From: Gammaproteobacteria bacterium
GTDB lineage: Bacteria > Pseudomonadota > Gammaproteobacteria > Pseudomonadales > Azotimanducaceae
Reading direction: 5' to 3'
Assembly (NCBI GenBank): GCA_028821405.1
Contig: JAPPGK010000120.1
Location: 1-32,724 of the forward strand
Length of the DNA stretch: 32,724 bases
Shown: piece by piece, positions 1-8,567 of the stretch
How the letters are laid out: the number at the start of each line of letters is the position of its first letter
Position numbering within the stretch: position 1 is the first letter of the stretch
Translations under genes and position numbers: made by a program
The notes under the pieces: generated by a model
Database searches by the model: none
Seen by the model: only the letters and a program-made list of their open reading frames with translations
Told to the model about the DNA's origin: nothing

Positions 1-133
1 CGAGAACCGGGCTCTCGTTGGGTGCCTGTCCGAAGAACGCGGCGACGTGCGCGTCATCCACCTGCCCGAGCGCCGCACCGCAAACCAGACTCGCAATACC
101 GCCCACGATGGCGGCGAGTACCGTACGCCTCAT
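1..133 (-). CDS. Secreted protein of unknown function, N-terminus only (cut by window edge)
   Basis: Only the first 44 codons are present; the gene runs off the left edge. The N-terminus (MRRTVLAAIVGGIASL...) is a clear Sec signal peptide: two arginines, a hydrophobic core and a likely cleavage at about ALG/QVDD near residue 22. The start is fixed by a strong Shine-Dalgarno AGGAGG seven bases upstream. It lies 143 bases downstream of an FG-GAP/UnbV gene on the same strand and may have its own promoter (185-214). The visible mature part (DDAHVAAFFGQAPNESPVL) is too short to assign a family, so only export across the inner membrane can be inferred. Confidence 0.75.
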   Translation of the reverse strand, partial: MRRTVLAAIVGGIASLVCGAALGQVDDAHVAAFFGQAPNESPVL

Positions 134-140
134 GATTCCC

Positions 141-146
141 CCTCCT
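141..146 (-). promoter_or_regulatory. Strong ribosome binding site that fixes the start at 133
   Basis: The minus strand reads AGGAGG, in the context GAGGAGGGGGAATC-ATG, with seven bases before the ATG. This is one of the two strongest Shine-Dalgarno sites seen in the window. Confidence 0.7.
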
Positions 147-184
147 CTCAATTGCAATCCCGACTGCCTTCGAGGCTCCATCCG

Positions 185-214
185 AGCATACCGCCAGTGC
201 GCTCTAACGTGCAA
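185..214 (-). promoter_or_regulatory. Possible sigma70-type promoter for the secreted-protein gene at 133
   Basis: The minus strand has TTGCAC (214-209), an 18-base spacer and TATGCT (190-185). The -10 element matches four of six consensus bases and the -35 three of six. A start about seven bases later would give a leader of some 45 bases carrying the strong AGGAGG site. The match is modest and was found by eye. Confidence 0.3.
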
Positions 215-276
215 AAAGCGACGAACCAATGCAGCACTCAACGGGCACCTAGGGTGGACGTCAAGGACTTGACCGC

Positions 277-1932
277 TTATGGCGTGCCGCCGCCTTGGAC
301 GATGTCGTGCGTGCGACCCGCTTCGAAGTCGCCGAATGATTCGGTCTCGCCGGTGGCCCAACGGACAGCCACATCACTGACGCCTGTCTCGCCTGCCAAC
401 CCGAAGTGGACCCGCGGATCGCTCGACGCCACGTAGCTGCCCTCCGGCGCCACGCGTCGATGCTGTCGCCGGGGGCCGACATTGGCCGAGACGGTGGCAC
501 CGTGGGCATCGCGGCCCGTGGTCGTCCGCACGCGGAAACGGATCCAGTTGCCCCGATTCGGCACGCGGTTCATCAACAGATATGGTGGCGCGTCGCGATT
601 GCCGACGACGAGGTCCAATCCGCCGTCGTCGTCAATGTCGCCCACGGCGAGACCGCGACTGGTGTGGATCAGCGTCGCCGTCGTACCACCGGCGGGCAGG
701 ATCTCCTCGAAGCGACCGTCCGACGTGCCCCGCAAGAGCGTGTTGGGTTCCGCGAACTCGTCCCCTTCGTGCTTGGTCTCGCTCGGCGCGACACCGCCGT
801 TGGCCTCGTAGACGTCGAGTCGGCCGTCATTGTCGAAGTCCGCCAATACGACGCCAAACCTCGTGTATCGGCGGCTTGTTGTCGCAAGGCCGACCGCTTC
901 CGTGGCATCGACAAACCAGGCGCCCTCGTTGCGATAGTAGGAATCGGTCTGTGCCGCCAAGTTCACGACCAGGAGGTCCGTGTCCCCATCGTCGTCCGCA
1001 TCCGCCGCAGCGACGCCCATACCGGCCTTGGCGAGTCCATGCGAGTCCACGGCGACACCACGAAAAGCGGCTTCATCCACAAAGCGCAGGCCGCCCCGGT
1101 TGAGCCACAGCTGGTTGACCATCATGTCGTTGGCAACGAACAGATCGGTCGACCCGTCGCCGTCGAAATCGGCGCTCGACACGCCAAGACCCGTCCCGAA
1201 CGCGGCGTTCAATCCGGCTTCGGCGGTCACGTCCGTGAACGTGCCATCGCCATTGTTGCGATACAACCGGTCGCGCATCGGTGCGTTGTAGTTCGTTGGC
1301 GGGCAATAGGTAAGAACACCCGCCATGAAGCAGTCGCGTTCCACGGCCACATTCCAGTGGATGTAGTTGACGACGAACAGGTCGAGATCGTCGTCGGCAT
1401 CGAGATCCGCGAAGGTCGCCGCCGTGCTGTAACCCGGATCGCCCACCCCCGAAGCCTGGGTCACGTCTTCGAAGTTCCCACGGCCATCGTTCTGCAACAG
1501 GACGTTCGGACCGTAGTTGGTCACGTACAGGTCCACGTCGCCATCGTTGTCGTAGTCGCCCGCGGCCACACCGAGACCGTAGCCGCGATCCCCGGCACCA
1601 TGCCCATCTCGAACCTCGAACGTGCCCGCTTCGTTGAAGTAGAGGCGGTTCGACCGGTCGATGGTTTCCGGGGCTTCATCCATATGCAGACTACCGCTCT
1701 GGACCAGGTAGAGATCCAGGTCGCCGTCCCCGTCGACATCCGACAGCGCCACGCCCCCGCCCATGATCTCCGGCATCAGGTGCCGCCCTTCGAAACCGGA
1801 TCGATGGCGGAAGTCGATACCCCGCACCGCCGCCGCTTCCTGGAACCAGACACCCTCCTGGCCGCGCCCGGTTGGCCCGGAACAACCCGCGCACAACACG
1901 CACACCCCGAGTACCGCCAAAGGGCGGTTCAT
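277..1932 (-). CDS. FG-GAP repeat / ASPIC-UnbV (CRTAC1-like) lipoprotein, copy A
   Basis: The 551-residue protein starts with a lipoprotein signal (VLCAGC, Cys17), so it is probably anchored in a membrane facing the periplasm or the cell surface. Seven FG-GAP/VCBS calcium-loop motifs of the DxDxDGxxD type follow (for example DVDGDGDLD, DYDNDGDVD, DFDNDGRLD), the number expected for an integrin-like seven-bladed propeller. About residues 460-548 form an ASPIC/UnbV domain (GRDAHGATVSANV, PEGSYVASSDPRVHFGL). A Cys pair sits in the insert DCFMAGVLTYCPP before the fourth motif. It begins 21 bases after the TPR lipoprotein gene upstream and is probably co-transcribed with it. The biochemical role of the family is not established; a binding or scaffold role is inferred. 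Confidence 0.9.
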   Translation of the reverse strand: MNRPLAVLGVCVLCAGCSGPTGRGQEGVWFQEAAAVRGIDFRHRSGFEGRHLMPEIMGGGVALSDVDGDGDLDLYLVQSGSLHMDEAPETIDRSNRLYFNEAGTFEVRDGHGAGDRGYGLGVAAGDYDNDGDVDLYVTNYGPNVLLQNDGRGNFEDVTQASGVGDPGYSTAATFADLDADDDLDLFVVNYIHWNVAVERDCFMAGVLTYCPPTNYNAPMRDRLYRNNGDGTFTDVTAEAGLNAAFGTGLGVSSADFDGDGSTDLFVANDMMVNQLWLNRGGLRFVDEAAFRGVAVDSHGLAKAGMGVAAADADDDGDTDLLVVNLAAQTDSYYRNEGAWFVDATEAVGLATTSRRYTRFGVVLADFDNDGRLDVYEANGGVAPSETKHEGDEFAEPNTLLRGTSDGRFEEILPAGGTTATLIHTSRGLAVGDIDDDGGLDLVVGNRDAPPYLLMNRVPNRGNWIRFRVRTTTGRDAHGATVSANVGPRRQHRRVAPEGSYVASSDPRVHFGLAGETGVSDVAVRWATGETESFGDFEAGRTHDIVQGGGTP

Positions 1933-1953
1933 CGACGGAATCCGGAACAGGAC

Positions 1954-3399
1954 TCAAGCACCGCCGGGTGGCTGATCATCAACCCTTAAGGACTCGGCGC
2001 TTGCCAAAATATCCCGCGCCGACGCCACGGCCCCCGGATGCGTTCCCAAACGCGCCGCCCAATCGAGCGCCTTGCGGGCCTCGTCGAACCGCTCGACCTG
2101 GCCAAGACTGCGGGCGAGGTGTACGTAGGCCTCGGTGAAGGCGGGATCGGCCTCGGTCGCTTGGCGAAACCGTTCGATGGCTTCGGTCCATCGCCCCCGC
2201 GCCGCTTCCGCCATGCCCGCGGCATCGAGCACGCTCGCGGGGTTCGGGATGCCTTTCGCCAGCGCCACGTCCAATGCGTCGAGACCCTCATCCGTTCGCC
2301 CCTGACGCAGCAGGACCTTGCCTCGTTCCTCGTGCGGGTACGGTTGTGTGGGATTCAGCTCGGCAGCTTTGTCCAAGTGGAACAGGGCCTTGTCGTCTTC
2401 ACGCCAGCGGACGTACAGGCGTCCGATATGGAAGTGGAAATGGTAGCCCGAGGAATGCGTGGACGAATGTGCCGCCACGCCCCGCAAGAGAATCTCGTGG
2501 GCACGGTCCAAGTCGTCGAGATTCAGGTAGGCCCAGCCGAGATTGGTCAACAGGGCGGGGTCAGCCGGGTGCCGCTCCTCCCAATCATGGAGCAACGCCA
2601 ATGCGTCCTCGATCTGGCCGGCAACGAGAAGCTCGCCGGCAAGCGCCATCTGGTTCTTGAAGCCCCACACGTAGTCGGTTTTCTGGTGTTGCCGAGGATC
2701 GAACCATTCCAGGGCTTGTGCGAGCTTGCCGCGCGCAAAGGCAATTCGCGCGTCGTCGTCGCGGCCGAGGTTCCGATAGGCTTCGCCCAACATCCGGTGA
2801 AGTTGCGGGTGACTGTACTCCGGGTTCACCGCCTCCAGCAGTGCCACCGCTTGGCTCGGTCGACCTTGGCGCAACCGGAGCTGCGCCAAGCCGGCGATCG
2901 CGGGCGAACCCGCCCCCAAGTCTTGCGCACGCCGATAGGCGGTCTCCGCCGTCTTCTCGTCACCGCTGTCTAGCGACCATTTGCCCTGCCACAGCCACGC
3001 CGGCACGTAGTCCTGGTCGATGGCAATCGATTGCTCCAGGCTCGCCAGCGCCGCCGGAAGATCGCCATTCTTGCCGAGCAACAGCGCGCGAAAGTACGGC
3101 CAGGAGAACTCCTCGGGATCGAGACCTGCAGCTTGCTCGTAGGTGGCCAGCGCCGCATCCGGAAAGCCGTTCATCTCGTAGGCCATCGCCAAACGACCGC
3201 GAAGTTCACCCGATTGCGGCGCGGCGCGAACCGATGCCAGGAGCTCTGATATCCCCGCCACGATGTCAGGGTCCGCATCGTCGAGCGCGACCGGTGCCAG
3301 CCGATCCACTGATGGCCGGTCACACCCCAGGATCAACAAAAGGGAGCAGGAAGCGAAGGCAACAACCGCCCATTGGAACGCAAACAACCGGCGGTCCAT
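1954..3399 (-). CDS. TPR-repeat lipoprotein, copy A
   Basis: The 481-residue protein has a lipoprotein signal (LLLILGC, Cys26) and then about ten tetratricopeptide repeats to the C-terminus (for example AMAYEMNGFPDAALATYEQA and NLGWAYLNLDDLDRAHEIL). TPR arrays form helical protein-binding surfaces. The ATG at 3399 is chosen because it gives a proper lipobox and has AGGA six bases upstream; the frame stays open 76 codons further without signal-like sequence. An unusual histidine cluster (HSSGYHFHFHIGR) lies in the middle of the array. The gene sits between the AEPAPL-repeat gene (31 bases upstream) and the FG-GAP/UnbV gene (21 bases downstream). It is a clear paralogue of the TPR lipoprotein at 13494, sharing GRLAMAYEMN, a WPYFRA segment and DDARIA.ARGK. 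Confidence 0.88.
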   Translation of the reverse strand: MDRRLFAFQWAVVAFASCSLLLILGCDRPSVDRLAPVALDDADPDIVAGISELLASVRAAPQSGELRGRLAMAYEMNGFPDAALATYEQAAGLDPEEFSWPYFRALLLGKNGDLPAALASLEQSIAIDQDYVPAWLWQGKWSLDSGDEKTAETAYRRAQDLGAGSPAIAGLAQLRLRQGRPSQAVALLEAVNPEYSHPQLHRMLGEAYRNLGRDDDARIAFARGKLAQALEWFDPRQHQKTDYVWGFKNQMALAGELLVAGQIEDALALLHDWEERHPADPALLTNLGWAYLNLDDLDRAHEILLRGVAAHSSTHSSGYHFHFHIGRLYVRWREDDKALFHLDKAAELNPTQPYPHEERGKVLLRQGRTDEGLDALDVALAKGIPNPASVLDAAGMAEAARGRWTEAIERFRQATEADPAFTEAYVHLARSLGQVERFDEARKALDWAARLGTHPGAVASARDILASAESLRVDDQPPGGA

Positions 3400-3430
3400 T
3401 GGCCGTCCTAATGCCTTCGGTCCGAGGCGA

Positions 3431-4351
3431 TCAGTCAAGCAGCGCGTCGCACTTTCGCCGGTTCTCGGCACCGAGTTCAGCGCTTTCGCAGCGCAGACGC
3501 GAGGCTCGAACGGACCCGCCCGACGAGCTTCCGATGCTGTAGCGCTCGCCCAGAAACGCCGAGGTGCGTACGACCTTGACAGAGTCGCCACGCTCGAGCC
3601 GGCTATGGGAAGCGCGCTCGGTCTCAAAGAGCAGCTTGCCGTCCAAGACGACGAGTTGCCGGTCGTACATCAGCTTGCGCACACCGGTAACTTGGGCCGT
3701 GAATCGCTTGGGGATTTCCAAGACCGTGCTCTCCAAGCTGCGCTCGGTGATTTCAGGAACCTTCGGCTCGGCCACGGGGTGGTCAGCTTTCGGCACCGCG
3801 CCAGCAGGTTCGGCCTTCGGCACGGCGACGACAGGCTCATTGCCCCGGCCCAACCGAGGCACGCGCAACACTCGCCGCCACCACGGGCGTTCGGCATCGG
3901 GCGCCGCCGGCTCGGCCGACGGTGCCGGTTCGGCCAAGGGTGCCGGTTCGGCCAAGGGTGCCGGCTCGGCCAAGGGTGCCGGTTCGACCAGCGGTGCGGG
4001 CTCGGCCAAGGGTGCGGGTTCGGCCAAACGTGCCGCTTCCGCGAGTGGCGCCGGTTCTGCCTGCTCTACCGGCGCCTCCGCCTGCCCCGCCTCTTCGACA
4101 TCCGATGGCAGATCCTCATCGGACTCGTCGCCCTGATAGCGGGCGATCACGCCGTCGTAGCACTCCTTCCGGCGCTCCTCGTCATCGATGGCCGCGCAAC
4201 TCAGCATCATCAAGCAGAATGGCTGCTCGGCCTTGGGCAGCTTCAAACAGTCCTGTTCGTCCGCCAAGGCAGGTGTGCCGAGAGCGAGGGCCAGAGCTAG
4301 CGCGGCTGTCGCGTGGAACCGTAGCGACCTCAAGCCGGTTCGGGCTAGCAC
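3431..4351 (-). CDS. Secreted protein with AEPAPL repeat and C-terminal SH3-like beta domain
   Basis: The 306-residue protein from the GTG at 4351 begins with a Sec signal peptide (cleavage near TPALA/DEQD, residue 30). Residues 31-72 are a small Cys-containing domain with four cysteines (35, 46, 52, 64) ending in ECYDGVIARYQ. This resembles the ACYD-type segment I recall in many proteobacterial hypothetical proteins. Residues 98-148 are a low-complexity array of six-residue AEPAPL units, a likely stiff spacer. Residues about 216-288 (VTGVRKLMYDRQLVVLDGK...) look like a small beta barrel of the kind often paired with the ACYD segment. It is followed closely by the TPR and FG-GAP lipoproteins. 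An ATG at 4408 is an alternative start but would give an overlong Arg-rich signal. Function unknown. Confidence 0.8.
   Translation of the reverse strand: MLARTGLRSLRFHATAALALALALGTPALADEQDCLKLPKAEQPFCLMMLSCAAIDDEERRKECYDGVIARYQGDESDEDLPSDVEEAGQAEAPVEQAEPAPLAEAARLAEPAPLAEPAPLVEPAPLAEPAPLAEPAPLAEPAPSAEPAAPDAERPWWRRVLRVPRLGRGNEPVVAVPKAEPAGAVPKADHPVAEPKVPEITERSLESTVLEIPKRFTAQVTGVRKLMYDRQLVVLDGKLLFETERASHSRLERGDSVKVVRTSAFLGERYSIGSSSGGSVRASRLRCESAELGAENRRKCDALLD
3908..4060 (-). repeat. 18-base tandem repeat encoding AEPAPL units
   Basis: On the plus strand the unit reads ggttcggccaagggtgcc and recurs about eight times with small changes. It lies inside the gene at 3431-4351 and encodes repeated Ala-Glu-Pro-Ala-Pro-Leu, with variants such as LVEPAP and SAEPAA. 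Near-identical units in frame suggest expansion by slippage, so the array may vary in length between strains. Confidence 0.85.
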
Positions 4352-4417
4352 ACACCACCCGGCTGATCGGCGCGGGACGCCGCAAGGGCGTCGCCTACAC
4401 GCTCGCATACCACGCAA

Positions 4418-4433
4418 CCCCGTTCGAACGGGG
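4418..4433. promoter_or_regulatory. Perfect 16-base palindrome, possible operator
   Basis: CCCCGTTCGAACGGGG is fully self-complementary with no loop. It lies immediately beyond the T-tract of the TonB receptor terminator and upstream of the AEPAPL-repeat gene. A loop-free dyad is more typical of a dimeric repressor site than of a terminator, but no promoter was recognised next to it. Confidence 0.3.
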
Positions 4434-4434
4434 C

Positions 4435-4473
4435 AAGAAAAAGCCCGGCCACGGCAGAGCCGTCGCCGGGCTT
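4435..4473 (-). terminator. Intrinsic terminator of the TonB receptor gene
   Basis: On the minus strand a nine-pair stem AAGCCCGGC/GCCGGGCTT encloses a second five-pair stem (ACGGC/GCCGT) with a three-base loop. It is followed directly by TTTTTCTT. It starts about 20 bases after the stop codon of the receptor gene. Stem, closing position and T-tract all fit a rho-independent terminator acting on minus-strand transcription. Confidence 0.88.
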
Positions 4474-4493
4474 CAACTTCGCTCATCCTGAGA

Positions 4494-7400
4494 CTAGAAG
4501 CCCAGGGTGAGTCGGGCGAAGCCGATACGGCCCATGATGTTGTCCACGTAGGTCTCGTGGCCAACACCCGTCGGCATCGGGTCGGGATAGGTATCGAATA
4601 GGTTGCGCATGGCAACGTTCAACGACACGTACCCGAAGCCCATGAAGTCGGGACGGTTGTAGGTGTAGCTGATGTCCCAATAGTGCCTGGAGTCGATCTT
4701 GCAGTACGGGTTGCGGTCCTGGTCGGTGCAGGAATCCGACTCCGTCCAATCCGCGATCGGTCGCCCGTTGTGCGTCCCGCCCCGGTCGATTGCCCCGGGG
4801 ATATCCTCGATCTCGTCCCACGACGCCGAGATGTCCGTCAACGAATCGTGCCAGCGGACCGATAGCTGCATGGTGTGGTTGGCATAGAGCCAGCGCAGAC
4901 CCAGATTGACCCGCCACTCCGGCGTCGGCGGCAATGGCCAGAACAACTCGCCACCGAGAACGCCCGCACTCCAGTTGGCGTTGTTGCGGTTGCCGACGCC
5001 GTCAACGCGGATTGCCTCGAAGCGATGTCCGCTGCCCTCCGCATACCGCAGCAGGCTCAGTTCGAGCATCTGCGTCGCGCTCAGCCTGGTCTCGAAGGTG
5101 CCGTAGTCACCGCCGATGAAGGGAATCTCGTCCGAGTCGAATCGGAAACGCCCTGCGTAGATGATCGTGTCGGTGATCTGCGAACCCTGGTTCAACCACG
5201 GGTTGCCCGCCTCCAGGAGCCGGATGTTGTCGGTCTCCGCTCCCGGGCCGGGCCCACGGACCAGGACGGCCCCGCCAAGACCCCTTTCGTGGTTCGCGAC
5301 CCAATCGATCGCCGCTTGGCGACGACACTGGAGTTCCTGTTCGACCGTGCCCTCCCAATCGGGCGAACCGTTCATGAGGAACTCCGCCGGGGTGATCATG
5401 GTGGCATCGGGGCCGAGCGCGCTCACGTTGTCGTAGTTCAGCAACGAGTTGGGACAGGCTGCCTGCATGAACGGCCGGAACTCGATCTCGTTGTGGTTGA
5501 CATTGGCGCCAGCCCCCAAGCGCTCGACACGGCCTTCGAACTCGACGGTCGTGTAGTCGACGTCGAAGGAAAGGTCCCCGTCCATGAAGCGCAGCGAGAC
5601 GCCCGCATTCCAGAGGTCGGACTCCTCCGCCCCGAGGCTCGCGTTACGGGTGGATGGCGTCAGCACGTTGGTGATGGCACCACCCGACGCACCGCCGCAA
5701 TCGGGCAGCTCCGGCATCAGGTCACAGATGTAGTCGCGCACCGTGGAACGGGAATTCGGGTTGGAAGTGGTCTGGAAGAGCTGGAACATCCCGGGCAGGA
5801 CGAATCCCTGGGTAAGGCTTGCACGCACCGCCAGCCACTCCGTCGGCGCGTAGCGGATCGCCACCTTGGGGATCGTCGTATCGAATTGCGCGCTATCGCC
5901 GCCCGAGATAATCGAGCCTCGTCCCTCGAACTCGGCGTAGCGGCCCGCGATCTGGACCTCCATGTCGCCCCACCTGGGACTGTTGATCAACGGCAACTGC
6001 AGTTCCATGTAGACCGCGCGGGTCTCCTCCTCCGTGTACTGGAAGTCGGCGCGTGCCGAGCCCAGTGCCGAGGCACCGAACTGGTTGGGGCGGTATTCCT
6101 CGGACTCGAGCCGATAGTGGATGCCTGCCGCCAAGCCAACGGGACTGTCGTTGTACCAGAGGTCGAACAGCCGCGTGTTGCTCACCGTGGCATCGATGAT
6201 GTTCATGCCGAGGTTGCGCTGGTCGTGGCGGAGCAACACACCCGCATTCCGATGCTCGAGGGTCGTGTTGGCCGCCGGATCGTCGGGGTCCCGCCACGCC
6301 GGCAGGATCTGGCCGTCCTCGGTGGAATCGAGCCAGGCCGTGCTGAACGGGTTCCAGCACTGGTCGCCGAACTGGCCGCCCTGGCAGCGCATCGAGGCGA
6401 CGGTCCAGTGCGATACCGGCTCGGCATAGTCCTCTTCGCGTTTGCTGGTCGCCCAGATCCAGTCGAAGTCCAGGTACCACTCGGTCTCCGGGATGTTGAA
6501 TTCGGTCCCTAGGCGGATCCGCAGGTTGTCGATCTGCCGGCGGCGGCTGTAGGACATGTCGTCGTTGATCCAGGAGATCGTGTTGCCGTGGGGCTGCTTC
6601 GGCGCGATGGACATTTCCTCCATCCTCACGTCCTCGAATAGCCGCACGCCCCCGTTGCCGACCATGTCGGGGTCGAACCGGTCGGGAATGCCGTCGCCGT
6701 CGGAGTCGGTATCGATGGGCAGCAGCACGACGCGGTACTCGGGATTGCGCTCGAAGCCCGAACAGTCGAGCGATGCGCCCGATCCGGTGCAGTCGGCAAG
6801 ACCGTCGCCGTCGGCATCCCGGTCCGGAATCCCGTTGCCGTCCGAATCCTGGGCGAAGAGCAGGTACTCGCCCGGCTCCTGCAGGTAGTCGTAGACGCCG
6901 TTGCCGTTCTCGTCGACGTAGTCGAGTTCGTTCCTGCGGTTGCAGTTCTGCGAGGAAACAAGAGACCCGGTCGCAAACCCGGCCATGACCGCCTCTCGGG
7001 TCGCCCCATCAAAGATCAGAGGGAAACACGCCCCGTTGTTGAAGCCCAATGCGCTGGAACCGTCGGCGAAGGCCCGGAACGGGTTGCCGGGGTTCGAACC
7101 GATGGCGATGGCCGTGTTCCTGCCGTAGCGGTTGCGGCGGTCCCATTCGTCGATGTTGCCGACCACGTCGCGGGTGTCGTAGTCCATACCGGAGACGACG
7201 ATTTCGCCCTTGACCTTCAGATAGTCGTTCAGGCTGTGCTCGAAGTAGCCCATGCCCTGCTGCTGGTCGCGCCGTTCGCGGATGTCCTGGTAGTCGGCGA
7301 TCACCTGACGGCAATCGTCGCGGTTGCCCGGCTCGTCGCCTTCGGATCCCTCCCACCATGAGATGCCCCGATGGCCCCGCCAGTCCGGGCCCGCGCCGGT

Positions 7401-8567
7401 GCCTGCGGTCATGAAGCCGTTGTAGAAGCTCCCGAACCGGTTGAAATCGCCATAGCCCAGGCCGCTGATATGGTCGTCGTTGGAGACCGTCTTGTTGGGG
7501 TCGTCGCCGCTGGCGTCGAGCGGTTCGCGCATGCCGCCGTAGTCGTCGTGGCCGGCACCGAAGGGGAAGCCGCAACCCGGATCGGCTCGACGCTGTACGG
7601 CAACCCGCCCTTGGTTGTCGCCGTGATCGATCCAGCTCGACTCCCGGTGCCAAACGGCATTGTGCTGATACCAGGCATCGCCACGCCACGGCACGAGTTC
7701 GCCGTTGGCGCCGCGAACCGGCACCTGCCAGTCGCCCGGATTGCCGCGGCCCATCTCGTTGTAGGGCGGCAGGTTCTGGCCGGTCCAGTTGGCCGAAGCG
7801 ATGACGTACTCCGGGCGATCCACGAGCTTCATGCGCTCCTGGTCGCGAATCTCCAAGGCGAAGATCGCACTTGTCCGTTCGCCTTGGGCGCCGGCGAGGA
7901 GGCTGAACCGCTTGGACGGCGCGCCGTTCGTGATCGGCTGCTCGTACTCCTGGTTGACCATGAGGCCGTCGAAGGACTTCCGCGGCACCAGGTTGATCAC
8001 ACCGGACACCGCCTCCGAGCCGTACAACGCCGAGGCGCCGTCGAGAATCGTGTCCACGCGACCGATGGCGATGCCGGGGTATAGGTTGGTCAGATCGGTG
8101 CCCGCCCGGCGTGTCCACCAGCTATAGCCGGTGACGTTCGCCGGAACCCGGTGGCCATCCATCATGGTCATGGTGGCCCGTGTTCCGAGACCGCGAAGGT
8201 TCGCCCAGACTTCCCCGCCCTGCTGCCAGTTCTGGTCGTCGCCGCCGCCGAACTCGAAGGGTGCCGAGTAGGCGTTTACGCCGACCTGGAAGGTCTGGTC
8301 GTAGATGATGTCCCCGAGGTCGGGTGTCCCTGCGAGCTCCAAATCCACATCGGTGAGTACTGCCGTCGGCGATGGTAGATCGAAGTTGTCGCGTCGTATG
8401 AAGGATCCCGTAACCAAGACCTCCTCGACATCCCCCTCGGCGTCCGCTTCTTCTTCCGTCTCCTCTTCTTCCTCCACTTGGTCATCGGCGTCCTGTGCCC
8501 AGGCCATACCGAAACTGAAGAGCAGCGCAAGCGCCGACCCGGTCAATACCGATCTTCTATATCTCAT
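4494..8567 (-). CDS. Large TonB-dependent outer-membrane receptor
   Basis: The 1357-residue protein has a signal peptide (cleavage AWA/Q after residue 24), then a very acidic linker (EEEEETEEEADAEGDVEE). The plug domain begins at EEVLVTGSFIRR and contains NLRGLGTRATMTMMDGHRVP and DGASALYGSEAVSGVINLV, hallmarks of TonB-dependent receptors. The C-terminus (NVAMRNLFDTYP ... ARLTLGF) is a beta-barrel end with the terminal Phe used by the BAM machinery. It should import a large ligand using TonB energy; the ligand is unknown. The ATG at 8567 is chosen for the signal peptide and the GAGGGG site upstream. At 1357 residues it is longer than most receptors, partly because of a calcium-loop-rich insert at residues 552-634. 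It has its own promoter (8644-8672) and terminator (4435-4473). Confidence 0.95.
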   Translation of the reverse strand: MRYRRSVLTGSALALLFSFGMAWAQDADDQVEEEEETEEEADAEGDVEEVLVTGSFIRRDNFDLPSPTAVLTDVDLELAGTPDLGDIIYDQTFQVGVNAYSAPFEFGGGDDQNWQQGGEVWANLRGLGTRATMTMMDGHRVPANVTGYSWWTRRAGTDLTNLYPGIAIGRVDTILDGASALYGSEAVSGVINLVPRKSFDGLMVNQEYEQPITNGAPSKRFSLLAGAQGERTSAIFALEIRDQERMKLVDRPEYVIASANWTGQNLPPYNEMGRGNPGDWQVPVRGANGELVPWRGDAWYQHNAVWHRESSWIDHGDNQGRVAVQRRADPGCGFPFGAGHDDYGGMREPLDASGDDPNKTVSNDDHISGLGYGDFNRFGSFYNGFMTAGTGAGPDWRGHRGISWWEGSEGDEPGNRDDCRQVIADYQDIRERRDQQQGMGYFEHSLNDYLKVKGEIVVSGMDYDTRDVVGNIDEWDRRNRYGRNTAIAIGSNPGNPFRAFADGSSALGFNNGACFPLIFDGATREAVMAGFATGSLVSSQNCNRRNELDYVDENGNGVYDYLQEPGEYLLFAQDSDGNGIPDRDADGDGLADCTGSGASLDCSGFERNPEYRVVLLPIDTDSDGDGIPDRFDPDMVGNGGVRLFEDVRMEEMSIAPKQPHGNTISWINDDMSYSRRRQIDNLRIRLGTEFNIPETEWYLDFDWIWATSKREEDYAEPVSHWTVASMRCQGGQFGDQCWNPFSTAWLDSTEDGQILPAWRDPDDPAANTTLEHRNAGVLLRHDQRNLGMNIIDATVSNTRLFDLWYNDSPVGLAAGIHYRLESEEYRPNQFGASALGSARADFQYTEEETRAVYMELQLPLINSPRWGDMEVQIAGRYAEFEGRGSIISGGDSAQFDTTIPKVAIRYAPTEWLAVRASLTQGFVLPGMFQLFQTTSNPNSRSTVRDYICDLMPELPDCGGASGGAITNVLTPSTRNASLGAEESDLWNAGVSLRFMDGDLSFDVDYTTVEFEGRVERLGAGANVNHNEIEFRPFMQAACPNSLLNYDNVSALGPDATMITPAEFLMNGSPDWEGTVEQELQCRRQAAIDWVANHERGLGGAVLVRGPGPGAETDNIRLLEAGNPWLNQGSQITDTIIYAGRFRFDSDEIPFIGGDYGTFETRLSATQMLELSLLRYAEGSGHRFEAIRVDGVGNRNNANWSAGVLGGELFWPLPPTPEWRVNLGLRWLYANHTMQLSVRWHDSLTDISASWDEIEDIPGAIDRGGTHNGRPIADWTESDSCTDQDRNPYCKIDSRHYWDISYTYNRPDFMGFGYVSLNVAMRNLFDTYPDPMPTGVGHETYVDNIMGRIGFARLTLGF
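6666..6914 (-). other. Thrombospondin-type-3-like calcium-loop insert within the TonB receptor
   Basis: Receptor residues 552-634 contain DENGNGVYDYL, DSDGNGIPDRDADGDGLADC and DTDSDGDGIPDRFDPD. These are the Asp-rich loops of thrombospondin type 3 / OmpA-linker repeats, which bind calcium. A Cys pair (ADCTGSGASLDCSG) lies between them. The position, in the first half of the barrel region, suggests a long loop, probably extracellular. Dockerin-like or EF-hand-like spacing is a less likely reading. Confidence 0.7.

Noticed and set aside
406-1989. Long plus-strand open frame (527 codons) opposite FG-GAP copy A
   Set aside because: It is the antisense of a well-supported propeller gene; its protein is Val/Arg/His-rich with no domain, and long antisense frames are expected in GC-rich DNA with Asp/Gly-rich repeats.
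4875-6512. Long plus-strand open frame (545 codons) opposite the TonB receptor
   Set aside because: It lies wholly inside the receptor gene on the other strand and has no signal, domain or ribosome site.
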